Positions 53,685 to 62,790 of a stretch of DNA of 64,000 bases are shown piece after piece. Position 1 is the first letter of the stretch; each line of letters opens with the position of its first letter. The notes under the pieces were generated by a model. It saw only the letters and a list, made by a program, of their open reading frames with translations. It had not been told where the DNA came from and ran no database searches. The stretch comes from Burkholderia ambifaria (GTDB taxonomy: Bacteria; Pseudomonadota; Gammaproteobacteria; Burkholderiales; Burkholderiaceae): assembly GCF_001443045.1 (NCBI RefSeq), contig NZ_LKPJ01000012.1, forward strand, positions 69,314-133,313, given 5' to 3'. A program made the position numbers and the translations under genes.

Positions 53685-54907
53685 TGCAGGCCCGCCCTCT
53701 CGAAGGTATTCGCGTCGTCGACTACAGCCATTTCCTGGCCGGCCCCTATGTCGGGCGCTGCCTCGCCGCGCTCGGCGCCGAAGTGATCAAGGTCGAGCGC
53801 CCCGGCACCGGCGACGCCGGTCGCCAGCACGCGACGGTACTCGACGACCAGCAAAGCGGCTATTTCCTGCAGCTCAACATGGGCAAGCGCGGCATCAGCG
53901 TGAACATGAAGGACGCGCGCGGCAAGGCATTCATGCAGCGGCTGTGCGACTCCGCGGACGTGTTCATCGAGAACTACCGGCCGGGCGCGCTGGACAAGCT
54001 GGGGCTCGGCTATGCCGAGTTGTCGGCACGCAATCCGGCACTCGTCTATTGCTCGATTTCGGCATACGGGCACACCGGCCCCGACGCGCATCGCGCGGGC
54101 TTCGGGCTGATTGCCGAGGCCAGGAGCGGCATCATGCAGATGGTCGGCACGCCGGGCGAGCGTCCGCCGCTGCTACGCATCTCGCTTGGCGACATGTACA
54201 CCGGCATTCACGCGGTCGCGGCCATCAACGCCGCGCTGCTGGGACGCGTGAAGAGCGGCCGCGGACAGCACATCGACATGGCGCTGTACGACACGCTGGT
54301 CTCCATGCACGAATACGCGGTCCAGTGCTATACGCTGCAAGGCGTGCTGCCCGAGCAGACCGGGCACGACATGCCGACTTCGACGCTCTACGGCGTATTC
54401 CGCGCGGCAGACGGCGACCTCGTGATCGCCGCGCAGGTCGACGACGCATGGAAGCGCTTCGCCGCGTTGGTCGAAGCGCACGGCGGACCGGCGGGCTTCG
54501 GCGCCGACACGCGATTTCACGACAGCGTCGGGCGCAACGCGCACCGCGTGGAGATCCTGTCCGTCGTCGAGCCGTGGGTGGCCGCCCGTTCCGTCGCGTC
54601 GGTACTCGCACTGCTCGATCGCATCGACATTCCCTGCGCGAAGGTACAACGCATCGACGAGGTACTGGCGGATCCGCAGATCCAGGCTCGAGGGATGGTG
54701 GTCGAGCAGCAGCACCCGCGCTACGGCACGCTGCGCCTGCCGAACCTGCCGTTCCGGTTCTCGGATTGCGATACGACGATTCGCGACGTCGCGCCCGATC
54801 TCGGGCAGCACAACGCCGAAGTCGCGCGTTCGCTCGGGTTCGATCCGGCCGAAATCGATGCAATGCAGGCCGATGGTGTTCTCTATTCAACAGCGAGCCA
54901 ACGATGA
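53684..54907 (+). CDS. CaiB/BaiF-family CoA-transferase
   Basis: 407 aa, a normal family III length. It shows LEGIRVVDYSHFLAGPYVGR, LGAEVIKVERPGTGD, the ENYRPGALDKLGLGY segment (catalytic Asp region of the family) and the SAYGHTGPDA loop. It transfers CoA between a carboxylic acid and an acyl-CoA. The start overlaps the previous stop as TGATG, and the AroE-like gene overlaps its end as ATGA, so all five genes are translationally linked. Confidence 0.92.
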   Translation: MQARPLEGIRVVDYSHFLAGPYVGRCLAALGAEVIKVERPGTGDAGRQHATVLDDQQSGYFLQLNMGKRGISVNMKDARGKAFMQRLCDSADVFIENYRPGALDKLGLGYAELSARNPALVYCSISAYGHTGPDAHRAGFGLIAEARSGIMQMVGTPGERPPLLRISLGDMYTGIHAVAAINAALLGRVKSGRGQHIDMALYDTLVSMHEYAVQCYTLQGVLPEQTGHDMPTSTLYGVFRAADGDLVIAAQVDDAWKRFAALVEAHGGPAGFGADTRFHDSVGRNAHRVEILSVVEPWVAARSVASVLALLDRIDIPCAKVQRIDEVLADPQIQARGMVVEQQHPRYGTLRLPNLPFRFSDCDTTIRDVAPDLGQHNAEVARSLGFDPAEIDAMQADGVLYSTASQR

Positions 54908-55737
54908 CTGACCAGTACGCGGTGATCGGCAATCCGATCGGACACACGAAATCTCCGCTGATCCACGGCATCTTCGCGCAAGCGTCGCGCCAGGACATGC
55001 ACTACTCGGCCATCGAGGGGCCGGTCGAGCCGCAAGGCGCGTTCGCCGACGCGGTGCGGGCATTCGCCGCGAGCGGCGGCAAGGGCATCAACGTCACCGC
55101 CCCGTTCAAGCTCGACGCTTTCGCGATGTCGGACGAACGCAGCGAGCGCGCATCGCTCGCCGGCGCAGCCAATGCGCTCAAGTTCGAGGGCGGGCGCATC
55201 CTGGCCGACAACTTCGACGGGATCGGGCTGGTACGCGACATCGAGATCAATCTCGGCCTGCCGTTGGCCGGCAAACGCGTGCTGATGCTCGGCGCCGGGG
55301 GCGCGGCTCGCGGCGCGCTGCTGCCCTTCCTCGCGGCCGGGCCGGCCGAGATGGTGATCGCGAATCGCGACGTCGACAAGGCGCGCGCACTGTCCGGGGA
55401 CGTCGCCGGATGCGGGCCGTTGACGGCGTGCGGCTATGCCGATCTTGTCGCGATGGGACGTTTCGACCTGGTGGTCAACGCCACGTCGGCGAGCCTCGCC
55501 GGCGATCTGCCTCCGGTTCCGCCGAGCGTGTTCTGCCCGGCAGGGGCGGCGTACGAGCTTGCCTACGGCAAGCGGCTGACGCCCTTCCTCCGGCTTGCAC
55601 GCAATGCCGGCGTGCGCAGCGTCGCGGACGGCGTCGGCATGCTGGTCGAGCAGGCCGCGGAAGCGTTCGCGTGGTGGCGCGGCGTGCGCCCGGAGACAGC
55701 CACCGTGATCGAACGACTCACGGTCCCGCTCGACTGA
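54904..55737 (+). CDS. Shikimate dehydrogenase-family protein
   Basis: 277 aa. The substrate motif VIGNPIGHTKSP, the catalytic lysine in NVTAPFKLDAF, the NFDGIGL motif (Asp of the usual N-T-D-G) and the cofactor loop GAGGAARGALLP are present. The APFK in place of the usual VPFK and the location in a catabolic operon suggest a paralogue working on a quinate- or shikimate-like hydroxyacid rather than the biosynthetic AroE. It is the last gene of the LysR-controlled set. Confidence 0.88.
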   Translation: MTDQYAVIGNPIGHTKSPLIHGIFAQASRQDMHYSAIEGPVEPQGAFADAVRAFAASGGKGINVTAPFKLDAFAMSDERSERASLAGAANALKFEGGRILADNFDGIGLVRDIEINLGLPLAGKRVLMLGAGGAARGALLPFLAAGPAEMVIANRDVDKARALSGDVAGCGPLTACGYADLVAMGRFDLVVNATSASLAGDLPPVPPSVFCPAGAAYELAYGKRLTPFLRLARNAGVRSVADGVGMLVEQAAEAFAWWRGVRPETATVIERLTVPLD

Positions 55738-56053
55738 ATGCGCTGCGCAATACCCCGTTGCATAAAAACGTCATCACGCCCGTGCCCCGGCGCGCATCCA
55801 TCGAACCATTCCATCGATCGATATGAGCGCGATCGCCGGTCGTCGCGCGCCGACGTTCGCCAACCGCGCGATGCGTTCGCGCCAGCAGCCGACGCGGACG
55901 TGATGACGTCGCGCACGCCAGCCGTGCGGCAGCCCGCATTGCAATTCGGTGACGCATCGATTTGCAAACCACGGATCGGCCGTTCATCGCGCGGCCCGGA
56001 CTCAATAGCATCGTGATCCTCGCAGACGTCCCCACAATAAACAGAGGATATTC
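55738..56053. other. Intergenic gap between the AroE-like gene and the porin gene
   Basis: 316 bp with no supported gene. It ends in a porin leader with AGAGGA before the start. A CAATAG / ACAATAA stretch 25-55 bp upstream may hold the -10 region. I see no FNR-type box here. Confidence 0.5.
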
Positions 56054-57238
56054 ATGATCAAGAAATCGGTAGTCCTGGGTTTGGTTTCGATCGGTTCCAT
56101 CGGCGCGCATGCGCAGAGTTCCGTCACGCTGTACGGCGTCGTCGACGCCGGCTTCGCCTATACGAACAACCAGGGCGGCGCCAGCAACATCCAGCAGACG
56201 AGCGGCAAGCTGAGCGGCAGCCGCTGGGGCCTGAAAGGCGCCGAGGATCTCGGCGGCGGCCTGCAGGCCGTGTTCACGCTCGAAAGCGGGTTCCGGCCGA
56301 GCGACGGCGGCCTCGGCCAGGGCGGCCGCCTGTTCGGCCGCTCCGCGTACGTGGGCCTGAGCAAGGCCGACATCGGCACGCTGACGTTCGGCCGCCAGTA
56401 CGAGCCGATCACCGATCTCGTCGCGCAATACTCGGGGTCCGGCTTCTGGTCGCCGGCGACCCATGTCGGCGACAACGACAACATGAACCAGAGCTTCCGG
56501 ATCAACAACGCAGTGAAGTTCCGCAGCGCGACGATCGCCGGCGTCACGGCCGACGTGCTGTACGCGTTCAGCAACCAGGCGAACGGCGGCGCGGGCACCG
56601 GCTTCTCGAACAACAATGCGTGGGGCGTGTCGGCGAATTACGTGAACGGCCCGCTGTCGGCGGGTGCAGGCTACGTGCGGCTCAACCACCCGAACGCGAC
56701 GTCTAACACGAGCGGTGCAGTGGGCGGCGCGACCACGACGACCGGCAACGACTACAGCGGTGCGTTCTTCTATGGGCTGAACGGCGGCGTGCGCAAGCAG
56801 CAGATCGGCGTCGCGGGCGCGAACTACGCGCTCGGCCGCGCGACGCTCGGCTTCGCGTGGAGTCATACGCAGCTCGACTACGTCGACGGCTCGTCGCGCA
56901 AGTTCAACAACTACGACGTGAACGGGCGCTACCAGATCACGCCGGCGGCCACGCTGATCGGCGTCTACACGTTCACCGACGGACGCGCGAGCGGCTTGCC
57001 GGGCACCGGTGGCCAGACGCTGAAGCCGCGCTGGCACCAGTTCACGCTCGGGTTCGACTATGCGTTGTCGAAGCGCACGGACATTTACCTGTCCGGCATC
57101 TACCAGCTCGCGGCCGGCGATGCGAGTACGGCGACGTCGGGCGGCTATCGCAAGATCGCGGCGATCTCGAACATCGGCAGCGCGTCGTCGACGAATCGAC
57201 AGGTCGCGTTCGTCAGCGGGCTGCGCGTGAAGTTCTGA
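56054..57238 (+). CDS. Gram-negative general porin (OmpC/OpcP type)
   Basis: 394 aa. A signal peptide ending in GAHAQ precedes the typical Burkholderia mature start SSVTLYGVVDAGFAY. Further porin features are SRWGLKGAEDLGGGLQAVF, LFGRSAYVGLS, and the C-terminal aromatic-ended strand QVAFVSGLRVKF, used for outer-membrane assembly. It forms a trimeric 16-strand channel. It may take up the substrate of the preceding cluster, although it has its own promoter gap. Confidence 0.95.
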   Translation: MIKKSVVLGLVSIGSIGAHAQSSVTLYGVVDAGFAYTNNQGGASNIQQTSGKLSGSRWGLKGAEDLGGGLQAVFTLESGFRPSDGGLGQGGRLFGRSAYVGLSKADIGTLTFGRQYEPITDLVAQYSGSGFWSPATHVGDNDNMNQSFRINNAVKFRSATIAGVTADVLYAFSNQANGGAGTGFSNNNAWGVSANYVNGPLSAGAGYVRLNHPNATSNTSGAVGGATTTTGNDYSGAFFYGLNGGVRKQQIGVAGANYALGRATLGFAWSHTQLDYVDGSSRKFNNYDVNGRYQITPAATLIGVYTFTDGRASGLPGTGGQTLKPRWHQFTLGFDYALSKRTDIYLSGIYQLAAGDASTATSGGYRKIAAISNIGSASSTNRQVAFVSGLRVKF

Positions 57239-57551
57239 GTGTTCGCCCGCCGGGTGCCCGGGCATGGCGCGGTCGCTGTCTCGATGGTGGCCGGGGCGGC
57301 CGCCGCGGCGATGCCCGAGTGCAGCAACCGACATGCCATCATCGGGCCGATGGAATCGCACATCCATTCGACGCATCCGCTGCAGAATTTACACGTGCGG
57401 CGTCACCCGGCGCCGCCCGCGCCCGCCCGGGCCCGTGCTGCAAGGCCGCCGTGCATCGCTGGGGGCGCGGCACGCCGATTGCTTCCGCCGGCCCGGATAG
57501 GGCGACGGCAGCGCAACGCCGGCCGCCGCGGGCATCGCGTGGTCGTGAGCT
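57239..57551. other. Intergenic gap after the porin gene
   Basis: 313 bp; no gene, box or clear terminator is recognised. The start of the next gene lacks an obvious ribosome site (GGTCGTGAGCT precedes the ATG). Confidence 0.45.
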
Positions 57552-59780
57552 ATGAAAACTGCCTTTCCCCTGCTGGAATCGGCGCCGATGCGCGCCGACC
57601 ATTTCGTCCAGTTCTACGAATCCGACGAGCAGCTCGTGTCGGAAGCCGCGTCGTTCGCGGCCGATGCGCTGCGCGACGGCGGCAGCGCGATCGTGATCGC
57701 TCGGCCCGACCGGCTCGCCGCCGTGCACGATCATCTGGGCGCGCTCGGCGCGTCGATCGGCGACGCGGCCCGCGACCGCATCTTCATGTCCGGCGCGCAG
57801 GTGCTGCTCGACAGCTTCATGGACGGCGACCTGCCCGACCCCGCGCGTTTTCGCCGCTCGATCGGCACGATCGTCGAAGCGGCGATCCGCGCCGGCCGGC
57901 CCGTGCATGCGTTCGACGAAATGGTCGCGCTGCTGTGCGCGCAGAACCGGTACGCCGGCGCGCTGCGGCTGGAAGCGCTGTGGAACGAACTGATCGAGCG
58001 ATACCGCTTCTCGCTGTACTGCGGCTATCCGCACGATGCGTTTCCGAGCGCCGAGCAGTCGGAGATGTTCCGCCACGTGTGCGCGCTGCACCGCCGCATC
58101 CTGCCGGCCGTGTCGCTGCGCAACGACGAAAACGAGCTGCACCTGACGCTCGCGCTGTCGCAGCAGCGCTCGCGCGCGCTGAGCGACGAGATCCGCCGCC
58201 GCGAGGACGCCGAACAGCAACGCAACGGCGTCCTGATGCATGCACCGTTGCCGATCGCACTGCTGTCGGGCCCGGCGCACCGGATCGTGCTCGCGAATCA
58301 CCGCTTCTCCGCACTGTGCGGCCGGGCCGACATCGTCGGCCAGCCGCTGACGTCGGTGCTGCCCGGCGGCGATACACCCGCGATCGTGCATGCGCTCGAA
58401 GCCGCCCGCGCGCAGGGCCGCTCGACGACGATCGCCGAACATCGCGACCGGTCCGAAGCGGAGGACAGCGCCCGCGTGTACCGGCTGCATTTCAATCCGC
58501 AGCCGCTCGCGGACGGGCTCGGCGTGATCGTCAGCGCGGTCGAGGTGACCGAGCACGTCGCCGCGCGCGAGAAGCTCGTCGCCGCGAACGCCGAGCGCGA
58601 CCGGCTGCTGGGCGAACTGCGCGACGCGAACCAGGCGAAGGACCAGTTTCTCGCGGTGCTCGGCCACGAGCTGCGCAATCCGCTGACGCCGATTTCGCTC
58701 GCGCTCGAGCTGATCCGCAACCGCGACGGCCAGGCGATGCCGAACGAGATCGCGATCATCCAGCGGCAGCTCGACCACATGGTGCGGCTGATCGACGACC
58801 TGCTCGACGTGTCGCGCATCACGCGCGGCAAGATCACGCTGAAGAAGGAAGCCTTGCGGCTCGCGGACATCGTCGACCGTGCGGTCGAGGTCGCCAGCCC
58901 GCTGCTCGAGCAGCGCCGCCACCGCCTGCACGTCGACATCGATCCGGACGCGCGCTGCCACGGCGATCCGGTACGGCTGTCGCAAGTCGTCGCGAACCTG
59001 CTGACCAATGCGGCGAAGTACACGCTGCCGGGCGGCGACATCACCGTGCGCGCAGCACGCGGCGCGGACGGTACGGCGACCATCGAGGTCTGCGACAACG
59101 GCGCCGGCATTCCGCCCGACCGCCTCGACAGCATCTTCGAGCAGTTCTATCGGCTCGACGGCGAAGCGAAGCAGGCCCACGGCGGTCTCGGCATCGGCCT
59201 CGCGCTCGTGCGCAGCCTCGTGAACCTGCACGGCGGCACGGTGCGCGCGGACAGCGCCGGCCCGGGCTGCGGCAGCACGTTTACGATCGCGCTGCCCGAG
59301 TACCGGCCGAAAGCCGCGGCGGCGGTCGCGCCGCAGCCGCCGCCGGGCATCCGCGACATGGCGCCGGGCAGTATCGGCCGGCGCGTGATGCTGGTCGACG
59401 ACAACGAGGATGCCGCGTCGACGCTCGCGCAATGGCTGCGCGACGCCGGCCACGAGGTCGCCGTCGTGCACGACCCGGTGACCGCGCTGGCCGCGTACCG
59501 CGCGTATCGCCCCGACGTCGCGATCCTCGATATCGGGCTGCCGGTGATGGACGGCTACGAGCTGCTGCGGCGGCTGAAGGCGATCAACGAAGTCACGCCG
59601 TGCATCTTCCTCGCGCTGACCGGCTATGGCCGCAACGCGGACCGCGAACGCTGTCTCGCGACCGGCTTTCTGCAGCATTTCGTGAAGCCGGTCGATCCGG
59701 CCGAGCTGCATCTCGCGATGAGCCGGCCCGGAGCGAACGGCGATGCGCATGACGGCACCGGCGCACAGGCCGGACGCTGA
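57552..59780 (+). CDS. MEDS-domain hybrid histidine kinase with receiver
   Basis: 742 aa, soluble. An N-terminal MEDS domain (~10-180; HFVQFYESDEQLVSEAASF, CGYPHDAF), known from sensors of methylotrophs and methanogens, is followed by a coil and a PAS domain (~225-340). HisKA follows with FLAVLGHELRNPLTPIS (His about residue 372), then an ATPase domain (GGLGIGLALVRSLVNLHGG). The C-terminal receiver has VMLVDDNEDAAS and AILDIGLP with the phospho-Asp. The signal is unknown. No partner regulator is adjacent. A GGCACGA heptamer array starts just after the stop. Confidence 0.92.
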   Translation: MKTAFPLLESAPMRADHFVQFYESDEQLVSEAASFAADALRDGGSAIVIARPDRLAAVHDHLGALGASIGDAARDRIFMSGAQVLLDSFMDGDLPDPARFRRSIGTIVEAAIRAGRPVHAFDEMVALLCAQNRYAGALRLEALWNELIERYRFSLYCGYPHDAFPSAEQSEMFRHVCALHRRILPAVSLRNDENELHLTLALSQQRSRALSDEIRRREDAEQQRNGVLMHAPLPIALLSGPAHRIVLANHRFSALCGRADIVGQPLTSVLPGGDTPAIVHALEAARAQGRSTTIAEHRDRSEAEDSARVYRLHFNPQPLADGLGVIVSAVEVTEHVAAREKLVAANAERDRLLGELRDANQAKDQFLAVLGHELRNPLTPISLALELIRNRDGQAMPNEIAIIQRQLDHMVRLIDDLLDVSRITRGKITLKKEALRLADIVDRAVEVASPLLEQRRHRLHVDIDPDARCHGDPVRLSQVVANLLTNAAKYTLPGGDITVRAARGADGTATIEVCDNGAGIPPDRLDSIFEQFYRLDGEAKQAHGGLGIGLALVRSLVNLHGGTVRADSAGPGCGSTFTIALPEYRPKAAAAVAPQPPPGIRDMAPGSIGRRVMLVDDNEDAASTLAQWLRDAGHEVAVVHDPVTALAAYRAYRPDVAILDIGLPVMDGYELLRRLKAINEVTPCIFLALTGYGRNADRERCLATGFLQHFVKPVDPAELHLAMSRPGANGDAHDGTGAQAGR

Positions 59781-59784
59781 ACGC

Positions 59785-59812
59785 GGCACGAGGCACGAGG
59801 CACGAGGCACGA
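59785..59812. repeat. Tandem heptamer repeat (GGCACGA, four units)
   Basis: Four exact GGCACGA units in a row, then a degenerate GGCAAGC. It starts 5 bp after the hybrid-kinase stop. It is the second 7-bp array in the window with the same placement against a stop codon (compare 4187). Confidence 0.85.
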
Positions 59813-59858
59813 GGCAAGCCGCAAGCACCCCGTCGACGATCGAGCGGCCGTGTGCGGC

Positions 59859-60569
59859 TCAGTTCTCCAGTGAACAGCGGACCGACGTCAGCCCGGCCGA
59901 CTCCAGGATGCGGATCAGTTGCGGCAGCATCACATCGGCGTTGGCGGGTTCGCGCCACTGCACGAACAGTTCCTCCTCGCGCAACGCACGCGCGGCCGTT
60001 TCGCGAAAGCCGCGCGTGCGGCACGCGAAGCCCGCGGCGCGCAACCGGGCCGTGAGGCGATCGCGCGCCGTCGAGCCGAGTTCGTATTCGACCGTGACCA
60101 GCGCGGCCCTGGCGCTCCGCACGCGCTGCTCGACCAGGCGCAGCGGCCACACGACCAGGAGTCCGAGCACGAGCCCGAGCGCGCCGAGCGACAGCTGGCC
60201 GCCGCCGATGCACAGTCCGACGACGGTGACGAACCACAGCGTCGCGGCCGTGGTCACGCCGGACACGAGGCCGTCGCGATGCAGGATCGCGCCGGCGCCG
60301 ATGAAGCCCATCCCGGTCAGGATGCCGAGCGGCAGCCGCATCAGGTCGAGCACCGAGAACGCGCCTTGCGGCTTGCCGGCCTGCAGCAACAGCGCATTCA
60401 CCTGCAGCATCGACAGGCACGCGGCGAGGCAAACGAGAATCGTCGTGCGCAGCCCGGCCGTCTTGCCGGATTCGCTGCGATCGAGGCCGATCAGCCCGCC
60501 CGCGACCAGCGCGAGCGCGATCCTGACGAGGACCGCATTCCACTGAAGTACGACCGGCATCGGCTCCAT
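59859..60569 (-). CDS. MgtC/SapB-family membrane protein
   Basis: 236 aa from the ATG at 60569 (GGGAGG). The conserved membrane start RIALALVAGGLIGLDRS, LRTTILVCLAACLSML, GMGFIGAGAILHRDG and VSGVTTAATLW are classical MgtC motifs. A C-terminal ACT-like soluble domain follows (ALVTVEYELGSTARDR). MgtC proteins aid growth at low magnesium and inside phagocytes, partly by inhibiting ATP synthase. Confidence 0.92.
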   Translation of the reverse strand: MEPMPVVLQWNAVLVRIALALVAGGLIGLDRSESGKTAGLRTTILVCLAACLSMLQVNALLLQAGKPQGAFSVLDLMRLPLGILTGMGFIGAGAILHRDGLVSGVTTAATLWFVTVVGLCIGGGQLSLGALGLVLGLLVVWPLRLVEQRVRSARAALVTVEYELGSTARDRLTARLRAAGFACRTRGFRETAARALREEELFVQWREPANADVMLPQLIRILESAGLTSVRCSLEN

Positions 60570-62164
<1,595 letters not shown>

Positions 62165-62319
62165 CGGTCGCGCGTCGCGTGTCGCACGGGCCGGCGGCGG
62201 CGACGAAAGCCGCGCGCTGACCGACGCCGACGCCGGCATCCGCCCGATCCCGACCCTCTCGCAGGCGTGGCCGGTCGCTCACGCTTGCGATCGGTGCGCC
62301 GCCGAGTCGCATCCTTTCC

Positions 62320-62489
62320 CGTATCCGGCCGGATACGAAAATAGCCCTGCGCCGCAATTCCACGATACTTCGTTCCCGATCGGGTACGGAATGACGTGCC
62401 GATTGCCGCGATCGCCTCTTCGTTCCCGGACGGATACGAAATAATGCCCGAGTCGGCGAGTTGTGCAATACTGTTCCCGATCAGATACG
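62320..62489. promoter_or_regulatory. Four-copy operator array of the hipBA-like operon
   Basis: Four 18-bp near-palindromes lie at 62320-62337 (CGTATCCGGCCGGATACG, perfect), 62371-62388 (CGTTCCCGATCGGGTACG), 62421-62438 (CGTTCCCGGACGGATACG) and 62472-62489 (TGTTCCCGATCAGATACG). Start-to-start spacings are 51, 50 and 51 bp, close to five helical turns, so repressor dimers would sit on the same DNA face. The last copy ends 16 bp before the start codon of the helix-turn-helix gene. No gene is seen in 62165-62505. Confidence 0.85.
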
Positions 62490-62505
62490 GAGCACGGAGA
62501 ACGTC

Positions 62506-62790
62506 ATGTCGGAGTCCCAGTCCGTCGACACGATCGGCGCGCTCGCCCACCTCATTCGCGCGGCGCGGCTGCAGCAGGGGTTCACGCGTGACGAGCTCGC
62601 GAACGCGACCGGGCTGTCGCCGAAATTCATCAGCCAGGTGGAAGCCGGGAAGCCGACCGCGCAAATCGGCAAGGTCATGCAGCTGCTCGGCGAACTCGGC
62701 GTGCGGCTGTACGCCGAGTCGTCGGTCGAGATTTCGGAAGCCACCGCGCTGAAGGCCGCGCAACGCCGCAGGAGCAGCCATGGCGGCTAG
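62506..62790 (+). CDS. hipB: HipB-like antitoxin / XRE-family regulator
   Basis: 94 aa from the ATG at 62506 (GGAGA site). The helix-turn-helix spans ~10-65 (LIRAARLQQGFTRDELANATG, LSPKFISQVEAGKPTAQIG), followed by a short strand (VRLYAESS) and a basic tail, as in HipB. It should repress the operon through the four upstream operators and neutralise the kinase. Its stop overlaps the hipA-like start by 11 bases. Confidence 0.9.
   Translation: MSESQSVDTIGALAHLIRAARLQQGFTRDELANATGLSPKFISQVEAGKPTAQIGKVMQLLGELGVRLYAESSVEISEATALKAAQRRRSSHGG

Noticed and set aside
57339..59828. 829-codon minus-strand frame across the hybrid kinase
   Set aside because: No recognisable domain and biased composition; the kinase on the + strand has all expected motifs.
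62320..62489. CRISPR-like array
   Set aside because: Repeats are only 18 bp, palindromic and degenerate with about 33-bp spacers, four copies, and lie directly before a repressor gene; operators fit better and no cas genes are present.
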